Below are positions 34,816-42,599 of a stretch of DNA of 64,000 nt, piece after piece. Source of the DNA: a virus; IMG/VR virus record IMGVR_UViG_3300043411_000942, positions 168,938 through 232,937 of that record. One strand, 5' to 3'. The notes under the pieces are model-generated. The model was not told where the DNA came from and did no database searches. It saw nothing but the letters and a program-made list of their open reading frames with translations. The first letter of the stretch is position 1, and each line of letters begins with the position of its first letter. The translations under genes and the position numbers were made by a program.

Positions 34816-36477
34816 ATGGCCTTCCTAAAGTACGCGAATGCGGCTATCCTACAACCAGCTATCAATCAGGAGAGCTGGAGTGAGATCCGTCAGGCTGCCT
34901 TACTAGGCTCTAGCTTTGAGGACCGTACAGCTGCGCATGTAGTACTACAGAAGTATGACCCCGCACAGTACCTGCTCTCGCACTGCTCCATTGTAGCGTC
35001 CGTGGATACGGAGAACTCTGGCCTCCCTACGGGGGCTCAGATGTTTGATGGAGTCCAAATCGAACGGAAGTTCCCAGACCACTACATCACGGTTGAGACT
35101 CAGAAGTACATCAACAACAACCAGGATGCGTTCGAGAGAAAACTGCTACTAGCGACGTACAAGACGTTCATTGGTGCAGAGAACTACATGGAGCACGTCC
35201 AAATCCCCGAGCTGAGTAAGGGGAAGATCATCGATGCAGCGGCTAGAGACATTGGAGACTCTATCTACATTGACATCCTGGTAGCTACTGACCTGAAGCA
35301 CAAGTCCCTGATAGAGGCGATTAGTAGCCAGAAGCTCAGTACCCTATCGATGGGTTGCCAGGTCACCTACACCCAGTGTACGAAGTGTGGCAACATTGCT
35401 GAGGACGAGCTTCAGATTTGCCGTCACATTAAGTACGAAAAGGGTAACTGGTTTATTGATGCCAGCGGTAAGCGTCGTAAGATCGCAGAGCTATGTGGGC
35501 ACCACTCTGACCCTGGGACGGTAAAGTTCATTGAGGGCTCTTGGGTAGGTACTCCAGCATTCACTGGAGCTGTACTAAGGAATATTCTAGACCCAGCTAA
35601 TGCGATGGCGGGAGTGCTTGGTAAGCGGATTCAAGTTGCCTTCTCTCATCCAGCTAGAACGGCAGACCCAGGCTCCCTTCAGAGAGCGGCTAAGTTAGCC
35701 CCTATTGGGGTTGGGGCAAAAGCGGTCAATGCTGACCATATGGTCTATCAGTACGAGGGTCCCTCTATTGGTAAGCTCCACGCGACTACCCCTTACTCAA
35801 AGGACCTGCAAGCCGCTGCTACTTTGGCTGCAAGACAGCAGACCGTTCAGGGTTTTCGCCCAAGTAATTACGGCGTACAGCTGTTCTCCGCAGAACAGCA
35901 AGGGCAGGAGCCTACCCCTCCTGCTCCTGTAGAGGATGTTGACCCCCTTAAGAAGGTTGAAGACGAACTCTACAACACTCTTAAGAAGAAGGTAGAGCGA
36001 CGGGTCCGAGACGACCTCAATAAGGAAGAGTCGTCCAATGTCCGTAAGGTCCTTGACGAGAACTCTTCCAACGAGTCAATCATCAAGTCGGCTCTTCGAT
36101 ACCCTAAGTGGCAACGAAGGGCAAAGACTATCCTAGCCTCGATTCCAGCCTCAAAAGCAAAAGTGATTTTGGCAGGTTGGATCCTCTATGATCGTGGGGG
36201 ATGGGAAGCTGTCGTAGAGGCTAATCGATTTAAGGGACGAGACTTCCTTGCAGTCGCTCACATTGTTGATCGGTCAACAAGAAAGTCTAACTTGTCCGGA
36301 GGTGGTAGAATCTACTCTACAGTTATCGCTGTAGGGGGTATTCGTAAGTATTCAGATGTAAATACCTATTTGGCGGCTTGTCGTCAAGTGCTCGGTCGGA
36401 CCCTCTTAGAAACGGAAAAGGTCCAACTCATCGAGAAGGGTAACTTGTTTTCACTAGGACTCTCGGACTTTGAATAA
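34816..36477 (+). CDS. Probable prohead maturation protease
   Basis: The 553-aa protein lies between portal and capsid, where the protease is expected. Residues about 115-200 hold the recognisable core: TYKTFIGAENYMEHVQIPELSKGKIIDA, SIYIDILVATDLKHKSLIEAI, and LSTLSMGC, matching large-phage prohead proteases in which a His (EHVQ) and a Ser (STLSMGC) would be catalytic. A zinc-like insertion follows (CTKCGN...CRH...CGHH), then GSWVGTPAFTGAVLRNI. The last 200 residues are a charged, helical extension that may serve as scaffold. Confidence 0.6.
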   Translation: MAFLKYANAAILQPAINQESWSEIRQAALLGSSFEDRTAAHVVLQKYDPAQYLLSHCSIVASVDTENSGLPTGAQMFDGVQIERKFPDHYITVETQKYINNNQDAFERKLLLATYKTFIGAENYMEHVQIPELSKGKIIDAAARDIGDSIYIDILVATDLKHKSLIEAISSQKLSTLSMGCQVTYTQCTKCGNIAEDELQICRHIKYEKGNWFIDASGKRRKIAELCGHHSDPGTVKFIEGSWVGTPAFTGAVLRNILDPANAMAGVLGKRIQVAFSHPARTADPGSLQRAAKLAPIGVGAKAVNADHMVYQYEGPSIGKLHATTPYSKDLQAAATLAARQQTVQGFRPSNYGVQLFSAEQQGQEPTPPAPVEDVDPLKKVEDELYNTLKKKVERRVRDDLNKEESSNVRKVLDENSSNESIIKSALRYPKWQRRAKTILASIPASKAKVILAGWILYDRGGWEAVVEANRFKGRDFLAVAHIVDRSTRKSNLSGGGRIYSTVIAVGGIRKYSDVNTYLAACRQVLGRTLLETEKVQLIEKGNLFSLGLSDFE

Positions 36478-36513
36478 GTTCTTATATGAGTCTACTAAGG
36501 AAAGGATCCACCA

Positions 36514-37779
36514 ATGACTCGCGAACGCTCTACTTGGAACCGTAACGAAATTGTCAAGCAAGCGGGTATGGCACGAACTGCTGACCCCTACTTGATGAAT
36601 CAGGATCACGTTAAGCAGCAACCTGCCTCTGATGCTTATGGCATTGGTGGACCTTCTGAATTTGGCGAAGATGTCTCGAAGGGGACATGGGAAGCTGAAT
36701 ATAGCGGGGGCCAAGTCTCTCGTAACGAGATTGGACTACCTGAGATGCGCAAGGACACCTTCAACCACTCTGAGAAGACTGCAAGTGTTGAGTTCCTCAC
36801 AAAGAAGGCAGCTCTTTGCGTTGCAATCTCGCGAAGCATTCTCCCAAAGACCGCTTCTGAGTCGGAGATTGAGGATCAGTCTCTATCGCTCATGCACCTC
36901 CCAGACAGTGAGGTCATGTCGACCTATTCTCGCCTAGCTGCTGAAGGTCAGCAAGACGAAGATGGTGACGATGACGATGCTCAAGGGAAGCAGGCTGGTC
37001 AGCAGGATGATGATCAGGATCAAGCTCAGAGTCAAGCTCAGCAGAAGCAGGCTAAGAGGGCGAACCAGCAGATGCAGGCTCAGGTCCAAGAGCTACAAGC
37101 CCAGCTACAAGCACTACAAGCCCAGCTACAGCAGCAGGGTGGGCAGCAGGCTCAGCAAGGTCAGCAAGCTCAGCAACAGCAAGTTGCTCAGATGTTGCAG
37201 CAAGGTCAGCAAGCTCAGCCTCAGCAGCAAGTTCAGGCTGGACAGCAGGTTCAACAGGGCCAGCAGGCTCAGATGCAGCAGCAAGCTCAGCAGCAGCAAG
37301 TTGCTCAGCTTGTTCAGCAAGCTCAACAGCAGGGTATGGACCCTGTCCAAGCTGCGATGTTTGCAGTACAGCAGATGCAAGGTCAGCAGCAGCCAATGGC
37401 TCAAGACAGCCAGATGATTGATGACATGCTACTCGATACCTCCTCAGCCCCTCCAATGATGATGGGCGAGGGAGACATTGAGATGGATGCCCCCTCCATG
37501 GATATGTCCGATGCTCAGCTAGGCCCAGAGGATGATGTCCTTAAGACCTTGTTTGCAGCTGACCAGGATGACCAGGGGCAGCAGCAACAGGCTCAGCAGC
37601 AGAAGCAAGCCCACGCAGTCCGTACAGCCTCAACGCGTACCGTAGGGACTCGTCCCACTGGTGGCGTCAGTGCAATTGGTGGGAACCCAGGTACAAGCTC
37701 CAATGAAGTTGGTAAGCTTGCTTCCTTGTGGGGCAGCTCGCCTGATGTACGCGAAGTGTTCGGTATGAACAAGAGCTGA
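36514..37779 (+). CDS. Gln-rich scaffold-like protein
   Basis: The 421-aa protein has a folded N-terminal 130 residues. A very Gln/Ala-rich coiled tract follows (about 150-300), made of QAQQ/QQQ runs. An acidic Met-rich part and a short C-terminus (KLASLWGSSPDVREVFG) complete it. The bias is encoded by cag/caa/gct runs around 37020-37400. Position between the protease-like gene and the capsid genes suggests a scaffold or internal head protein, but sequence alone does not prove it. Confidence 0.55.
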   Translation: MTRERSTWNRNEIVKQAGMARTADPYLMNQDHVKQQPASDAYGIGGPSEFGEDVSKGTWEAEYSGGQVSRNEIGLPEMRKDTFNHSEKTASVEFLTKKAALCVAISRSILPKTASESEIEDQSLSLMHLPDSEVMSTYSRLAAEGQQDEDGDDDDAQGKQAGQQDDDQDQAQSQAQQKQAKRANQQMQAQVQELQAQLQALQAQLQQQGGQQAQQGQQAQQQQVAQMLQQGQQAQPQQQVQAGQQVQQGQQAQMQQQAQQQQVAQLVQQAQQQGMDPVQAAMFAVQQMQGQQQPMAQDSQMIDDMLLDTSSAPPMMMGEGDIEMDAPSMDMSDAQLGPEDDVLKTLFAADQDDQGQQQQAQQQKQAHAVRTASTRTVGTRPTGGVSAIGGNPGTSSNEVGKLASLWGSSPDVREVFGMNKS

Positions 37780-37874
37780 AAAGCTAAAAGACCGACTCAG
37801 CCTTAAGTGGCTGCTTAGATGTAGATGCGAATGTAGAAAAACCCTGCTTTTCCCCGCCTAACAAGGAGTTCGAT
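37780..37874 (+). other. 95-bp gap ahead of the capsid cluster
   Basis: No ORF is seen. It contains a weak inverted repeat (CAGCC...GGCTG near 37800) and an AAGGAG ribosome site 7 bases before the next ATG. A promoter for the capsid genes may lie here, but I cannot define it. Confidence 0.35.
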
Positions 37875-38522
37875 ATGTCGATGCGCGGTCAAAGCTCGGG
37901 TGGATTCAAGGAAACGTCTGGCCGAGTTCAGTTGTTCCATGTGGTTACACGCAATAGCGTTGGAGCCCTTGCAGCAGATGCATTCACCCAGGCTAACCCT
38001 GTTACCTACACGGGCGCTACAGTTAAGTCTACAACCCTAGCCGGTATTACCAAGGTCGGCGTTCTAGGTGGTTCGGTTGCGTTTACGCGACCTCAAGTTG
38101 GTAACAACCTCACGGGAGGGCCTTCTACTACAGCAGGTCCAGCGTTCTTGGCAGGTATCAGGCCTCTTGGTATCTTCATCAACGATGCCGTGGGTAATGC
38201 CTACGAAAACACCCCAGGACCTGCTTCTGGTCGTGGACCCTACGTCCATGGTACAGGTACGGTTATCGGAGTCACTCTCTACGAGACCATGATTCTTCAG
38301 GCACTAGGCCCTGGCGCCCTAGCTGATCCTCTCACATATGCCGCTGGTGACCTTCTCTACGCGTCGGCAAACGGGCTTCTCACGAAGCAGCCAGACGACT
38401 CGTATGAGCAGCTTCAATCGGGCGTGTTGTTCGCAACAATGCCTACCACCACCGTCATGGGCGTCGTTTTGGCGGCTCCTGATGCAACCAACCCATTGCT
38501 CGTGCTGAGCATGCGCGTCTGA
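37875..38522 (+). CDS. Putative head decoration or capsid-associated protein
   Basis: The 215-aa protein is Gly/Ala/Thr-rich and beta-like, without Cys or catalytic motifs. It lies directly before the capsid gene behind a good AAGGAG site, the usual place of a decoration protein. It contains TYAAGDLLYASANGLLTKQ and TVMGVVLAAPDA, the layout of trimeric head-decoration proteins. Codon use shifts here toward C-ending codons, as in the capsid gene, suggesting high expression. Confidence 0.5.
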   Translation: MSMRGQSSGGFKETSGRVQLFHVVTRNSVGALAADAFTQANPVTYTGATVKSTTLAGITKVGVLGGSVAFTRPQVGNNLTGGPSTTAGPAFLAGIRPLGIFINDAVGNAYENTPGPASGRGPYVHGTGTVIGVTLYETMILQALGPGALADPLTYAAGDLLYASANGLLTKQPDDSYEQLQSGVLFATMPTTTVMGVVLAAPDATNPLLVLSMRV

Positions 38523-38560
38523 GCGCAACAGCTCTCTAAGAAAGGATAAAGGCACTAACA

Positions 38561-39433
38561 ATGGTTTCCAACGAAATTAAGCAGCAAATCATCAGCGAGT
38601 ACATCAAGACTGCGGCAGGTCGCGCAAAGCTTGCTGCCTCGATGATTCAACCCCTCCGCTCGCGTCGTGACTACACCGCAGTGGGTCGTAAGACCTTCTT
38701 GGTGGAGCAACTTCCTGACGGCGCACTTCCAATCTACGACAAGGACCCGGACGTTACGGCCTACGTCGTTGGCGAGGAAGGCGAGAACATCCTTGCTATC
38801 CAGAAGCCACGCAGAGTGATCTTCCCTCTGTTCGAGGTTGCCTCGAACCCAGAGATCCCTCTCACCCAGATCAAGGAGCGTCGTTTCGACCTCATTGAGC
38901 GCTCGCAAGACCTTGCGAAGGCTCAGATCCAGGCAGCTGAGGACGAGCGTGTGTTCGCGGTTCTAGACAGCATTGCTGTCTCGGGCTTCGACACTCTAGC
39001 AGGGCAGACGAACCCCGACATCAACGTCGTGGCTCCAATCTCCCCAAGCGTCCTAGCTGACGCGTTCGCTGAGGTAGAGCGTCACGACCTTCGGGTTGCT
39101 CGTATCTACATGAACGCAACCGACTACGCGGACATCCGTAAGTTCGGTCGCGACATCCTGGACATCGAGTCTCAAGCAGTCCTGCTTAAGACTGGTCTTC
39201 AGGCAACCCTCTGGGGCGCCCAGATCATCACAAGCCGCCTGGTTCCAGCCGGTTTCGTGTACATCTGCGCCGAGCCAGAGAACTTCGGACGCTTCCCAGT
39301 ACGTACGGAACTAACCGTTCTCAGTGCGGACGACGCGAAGGCCCGAACCATCGGATTCTCATGTTTTGAAAATATCGGCATAGGTGCCTTCAACCCACGC
39401 GGACTTACACGCTTGGTTGTCACCCGAGTCTGA
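38561..39433 (+). CDS. Major capsid protein
   Basis: The 290-aa protein has an HK97-fold outline: a helical N-terminal segment (about 5-30), an E-loop-like strand region (SRRDYTAVGRKTFLVEQLPDG), a long spine helix (RFDLIERSQDLAKAQIQAAEDERVFAVLDSIA), and a C-terminal part with YMNATDYADIRKFG, LWGAQIITSRLVPAGFVYICAEPENFG and FSCFENIGIGAFNPRGLTRLVV. That ending is typical of T4-like/HK97-like capsid proteins. Codons are strongly biased to C-ending and cgt/cgc forms, and a strong hairpin follows the gene. Both fit a very abundant product. Confidence 0.82.
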   Translation: MVSNEIKQQIISEYIKTAAGRAKLAASMIQPLRSRRDYTAVGRKTFLVEQLPDGALPIYDKDPDVTAYVVGEEGENILAIQKPRRVIFPLFEVASNPEIPLTQIKERRFDLIERSQDLAKAQIQAAEDERVFAVLDSIAVSGFDTLAGQTNPDINVVAPISPSVLADAFAEVERHDLRVARIYMNATDYADIRKFGRDILDIESQAVLLKTGLQATLWGAQIITSRLVPAGFVYICAEPENFGRFPVRTELTVLSADDAKARTIGFSCFENIGIGAFNPRGLTRLVVTRV

Positions 39434-39459
39434 TAAACTAGCCTAGAAATAGGCACTTC

Positions 39460-39493
39460 AGAGGACCATCCTGGAAAACCAGGATGGTCCTCT
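39460..39493 (+). terminator. Strong hairpin after the capsid gene
   Basis: A perfect 15-bp stem (39460-39474 with 39479-39493) closes on an AAAA loop. It is followed by a short, weak T tract. It should end or stabilise the capsid mRNA. Confidence 0.8.
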
Positions 39494-40362
39494 GTCATTT
39501 GGTAAAATGCATCCCTTGCGTAGCGATTCCGACCCTTCTGCTAGACTCTCTAACAGGTACCCTAACGGCAAGTGGGGATCTCGTTGGAAGCGTTTTCTAT
39601 GTTGGGGCTTTGGACTCAACGGCAGCTGGAGGTGCCTCTGTAGCGGTAGACCTACTTATGGGCGAGTTGGGAGCTGTAGACTGTAGCGGATCTGCAACCG
39701 TTGTAGCGGACCCTACCTCTCTCATGGCTTTGGGGTTGACTCTAGAAGCTGCGTCCTACTTGGTGACCCCTTCCTTGTGGAGTTCTCTAGGGGTACCCCT
39801 ACCTTTGGTGTATGGAAGTGATACGAACTTCAGTTCTACCCTGGGTCCAAACCTCATCACCTCTACTGTGCGTAGCCCAGCGTTCTCTACGAGAGGGACC
39901 GGGAAGTTTTCAGCCGAGGGTAAGCTTACGGGTAGGCAGGGGTCTATTGACCTTTGGATTACAACTGGGGCGACAGGATCAGCTAGGTCCTTGATTGTAC
40001 TTACCAACGGGGTAACCAATAACTTCCTAGAGATCCTCCTCGACACAAACAACAGAGTTAGTCTGATTCACCGTTCTGAGGCGACCGCCATTGTAGCTCA
40101 AGCTACTGCGCAGTTTGCAGCGGAGCCAGTTGGAACTAGAATGAATCTAAGGTATGTTTGGGACTCTACTCAGGCAGTTGACGTGTCCACTAGATTCGCG
40201 GTACTGTACAAAAACAACGAGAAGATAGCCACTTGGGCGACTGACCCAACGGCAGCTTGGGATAGTTTCTTCCCCACCCTTATCTACGTAGGAGTTGGAA
40301 GCGTGGCTACGGGCGGAGACTTCAACGGCACCGTAGACAAGGTTCAAGTTGGTACTGCCTGA
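39484..40362 (+). CDS. LamG/concanavalin-like virion protein
   Basis: The frame spans 292 codons from an ATG at 39484. That ATG lies inside the capsid hairpin and has no ribosome site. An in-frame TTG at 39499 or the ATG at 39657 are alternatives, so the start is uncertain and the gene may be 5'-truncated. The N-terminal 90 residues are Gly/Ala/Thr-rich repeats like those at 49123 and 50270. The rest (about 110-290) is a beta-jelly-roll of LamG/concanavalin type (SIDLWITTG, NFLEILLDTNNRVSLIH, RMNLRYVWD, FNGTVDKVQVG). Such domains bind glycans on the host or virion surface. Confidence 0.6.
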   Translation: MVLCHLVKCIPCVAIPTLLLDSLTGTLTASGDLVGSVFYVGALDSTAAGGASVAVDLLMGELGAVDCSGSATVVADPTSLMALGLTLEAASYLVTPSLWSSLGVPLPLVYGSDTNFSSTLGPNLITSTVRSPAFSTRGTGKFSAEGKLTGRQGSIDLWITTGATGSARSLIVLTNGVTNNFLEILLDTNNRVSLIHRSEATAIVAQATAQFAAEPVGTRMNLRYVWDSTQAVDVSTRFAVLYKNNEKIATWATDPTAAWDSFFPTLIYVGVGSVATGGDFNGTVDKVQVGTA

Positions 40363-40377
40363 CAGAGGGAGCTTCCT

Positions 40378-40470
40378 ATGCCACCGTTGAATATCTGGAC
40401 AATCGGACCATTTGTGTGGTGGTTGCATGTCACAGACGCTACTTTACGTCTCTGGGGTTTGAAGAAGTGA
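40378..40470 (+). CDS. Possible 30-aa hydrophobic protein
   Basis: ATG 40378 to TGA 40468 encodes MPPLNIWTIGPFVWWLHVTD, then ATLRLWGLKK. A GAGGGAG ribosome site lies 6 bases upstream. It is Trp-rich and hydrophobic with a basic end, so it could be a small membrane peptide. Length alone makes it uncertain. Confidence 0.4.
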   Translation: MPPLNIWTIGPFVWWLHVTDATLRLWGLKK

Positions 40471-40706
40471 CCAGTGCAGTGGCTGGGCTGCAACAACTAC
40501 TCCTCTGAGCTTGTCTACTATAGGTCCAGCATGGGATCCGTACTCACCTGAGGCCCCGCAGTGAGTAGTTCCCAAGACTTATTTTCACCCAGTCGAACTT
40601 TTCTGGTTGATTTCGCTAGCGCGATAAATGTACTTGGGTTATATAGTAGGAGTACTTAGGCATTGTTGATGCCAAATATCGTAAGATATCGAAAGGACAA
40701 GAGAAA
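40471..40706 (+). other. 236-bp non-coding region before the HU-like gene
   Basis: No ORF of note on either strand. It holds an inverted repeat (TACTCAC 40541-40547 with GTGAGTA 40561-40567), a short GGCAT/ATGCC hairpin and an ATATC/GATAT hairpin just before the HU start. The AT-rich stretch around 40620-40650 is the likeliest promoter zone. Exact boxes cannot be assigned. Confidence 0.4.
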
Positions 40707-41108
40707 ATGACAAAGACAGAGTTGATTTCGGCCCTCGCAGCAGAGATGGAAAGCAGCAACAACAAGTCCACGAAGGCGACCATCCGCGCTTTCCTCAAGG
40801 CACTTGAGGCTGTTTCGTGTAAGTCCCTTAAGAAGGACGGAGCGGTTACAATTCCTGGTCTCGTGAAGCTACTTGTCCTAAAGGTGGGCTCGAAGCCAGA
40901 GCGTAAGGCTCGGAATCCTGCGACTGGCAAGGAGATGATTGTCCCCGCGAAGGGTCCGGGCAAGAAGCTGAAGGCCCGATTTGTTCGTTCGCTGAAGGTC
41001 GGTGTTGGGCAGATTGCGGCTCCACCGAAGAAGGCTTCGACGGCTAAGCCTGCGGCTGCAAAGGCTGCAAAGGCTGCAAAGCCTGCGGTAGCGGCTGTCT
41101 CGAACTGA
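40707..41108 (+). CDS. HU/IHF-like DNA-binding protein with Lys/Ala tail
   Basis: The 133-aa protein begins MTKTELISALAAEM and carries the HU signature region: VTIPGLVKLLVLKVGSKPERKARNPATGKEMIV, where the beta arm NPATGKE should enter the DNA minor groove. The usual HU core is about 90 aa. The last 35 residues here form a Lys/Ala/Pro tail of histone-H1 type (KAAKAAKPA). It should bend and compact phage or host DNA. It has its own long leader and a strong terminator, and its codons resemble those of the capsid gene. Confidence 0.85.
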   Translation: MTKTELISALAAEMESSNNKSTKATIRAFLKALEAVSCKSLKKDGAVTIPGLVKLLVLKVGSKPERKARNPATGKEMIVPAKGPGKKLKARFVRSLKVGVGQIAAPPKKASTAKPAAAKAAKAAKPAVAAVSN

Positions 41109-41127
41109 AGTCGGTCCGAACTATCCT

Positions 41128-41166
41128 CAAAACCCCTCTCCCTCTAATAGGGGAGAGGGGGTTTTG
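41128..41166 (+). terminator. Intrinsic terminator after the HU-like gene
   Basis: A CAAAACCCC-TCTCCC arm pairs with the GGGAGAGGGGG-TTTTG arm (one bulged G), followed by CTTT. Strong rho-independent form. Confidence 0.8.
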
Positions 41167-41218
41167 CTTTCCGATAATCTACTTGTCATATACCCCTTAT
41201 AGATGGAGGTTACGGTAA

Positions 41219-42517
41219 ATGGCATTAGATCAAATCAAGTTTCGACCGGGCACGATGATCAAGTTCTTCTCAACCAAGTCGTTTGCGTTGGGTAGTACTG
41301 GGTATAACGTTACGGATGGTATGGAGGTCCTGTTCGATGGGACTACCGTAGAATTTAGCGGCAATCGGTTTACGCTACCTGGACTTCGAGGGGCCATTAG
41401 GGCTCAGTGGTTGGTACTTCCAGAGGAGTACGAGGCCATTATGGAGAGTGGGGGTGTGGACCCAGTTTCCGCGAACGTTCAAGTACGGTCTACGAGTGAC
41501 TTAGGTCAAAACCCTATGCAGCCTGCCCGTAAGGGTATGATTGCGACGGTTGAGTCTGATGAGCGTGTGGTCATGAGTCGAGGGGATCGTGCGGCAAGTG
41601 TGCAGCAAGCGAGGACGGCACAGAATCAAGCAAGGGATCAGGCGAGGCCTTCCGGTGGAATTGCTAGGTCCTTTGTTAGCGGTAAGGGTATCGATGTAGG
41701 TGGTGCCGAGTTTGGAACCCCTGTAGCTCGTACGTTTACTACCCCAGCAAAGCAAACCCCAGAGGTTACTCCCAACTCGGTAGGTCAAGCTATTATGGCG
41801 GCCGACAAGGTGAAGGTGCAACCGGGGCAGGGGATGTCTGAGAGTGAGATGCTTTCTCGTATGTCGGACGATGACAGAGAGGCCTATCTATCGGAGAAGG
41901 AAGCTCGAAAAGCAGATGTCCTTAGTCGTACAGTAGGGTATGAGCGAGAAGAGAGGTCCACCTCTAATCTCGCGAGTAACAACCAGTTGGGTACTCAGGT
42001 TAAGCAGGCCAGTGCCCCGCGTACGGTAGGGAAGGTGTCTGGGCACAAGGTGAGCAACACAGAGGGCTTTACGACTACGCTGTCTACAGGCAGAGGAGTA
42101 GAGATTGCAGACCTATCCGGAATGGATGATGCCCCAGCTCGTCAGGACACGGTCTCTTCTGAGGGTATGACGTTTAGAAATACGAACGGCCCAAGGAAGG
42201 CATTCAAGCCGGTTGTAAGCAGTGACTCGGCAGAGGCCTCTACCGATGCAGATTACATTGTACCCGTAAGACACGAAGAGCCTCAGTCTCGTATCGACAA
42301 GGATGGGACTGCGGACACTCGAAAGTTGATCGCCAAGTCAATCTGCAAAGAGTTCCCTGACGACTACGATTTCAGTGCTCACTGGAAACGTCGGCTAGCT
42401 ACCATTCGACTGAACTATGAGGGCAACTTCGAGGTCATTCGAGCAATCTTCGCAGCCGAGAGTGACGACTTCAAGAAGCTCCTTTTGGAGGAGTTCCCAG
42501 AGGCGTTTACTTCTTAG
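41219..42517 (+). CDS. Unknown protein, possibly virion-linked
   Basis: The 432-aa protein has a beta-rich N-terminal 90 residues (FRPGTMIKFFS, GMEVLFDGTTVEFSGNRFTLPGLRGAI). A long charged, probably disordered middle with many short repeats of Ser/Gln/Lys follows. A helical C-terminal 70 residues (ADTRKLIAKSICKEFPDDYDFSAHWKRRLATI) completes it. No family recognised. The N-terminal part resembles small SH3-like head proteins only in texture. Its gene is bracketed by two terminators, so it is probably a single transcription unit. Confidence 0.65.
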   Translation: MALDQIKFRPGTMIKFFSTKSFALGSTGYNVTDGMEVLFDGTTVEFSGNRFTLPGLRGAIRAQWLVLPEEYEAIMESGGVDPVSANVQVRSTSDLGQNPMQPARKGMIATVESDERVVMSRGDRAASVQQARTAQNQARDQARPSGGIARSFVSGKGIDVGGAEFGTPVARTFTTPAKQTPEVTPNSVGQAIMAADKVKVQPGQGMSESEMLSRMSDDDREAYLSEKEARKADVLSRTVGYEREERSTSNLASNNQLGTQVKQASAPRTVGKVSGHKVSNTEGFTTTLSTGRGVEIADLSGMDDAPARQDTVSSEGMTFRNTNGPRKAFKPVVSSDSAEASTDADYIVPVRHEEPQSRIDKDGTADTRKLIAKSICKEFPDDYDFSAHWKRRLATIRLNYEGNFEVIRAIFAAESDDFKKLLLEEFPEAFTS

Positions 42518-42531
42518 TTCGTGAGCTTGAG

Positions 42532-42566
42532 AAGGGTGGGTAGCCTACGTGAGGTTACTCACCCTT
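42532..42566 (+). terminator. Hairpin terminator
   Basis: Bases 42532-42545 pair with 42553-42566 (14 bp, two G-U) around a 7-nt loop, between two structural-type genes. The tail is only moderately T-rich. Confidence 0.65.
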
Positions 42567-42599
42567 CATGCGTAATTCATTTGTACCTATGTGTAATCG

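Noticed and set aside
37052-37456. Long minus-strand ORFs rich in Leu, Ala or Ser across the Gln-rich gene
   Set aside because: These are the complement of cag/caa/gct runs and not genes.
40471-40706. tRNA or structured ncRNA in the gap before the HU-like gene
   Set aside because: No cloverleaf, no anticodon stem and only short inverted repeats are seen.
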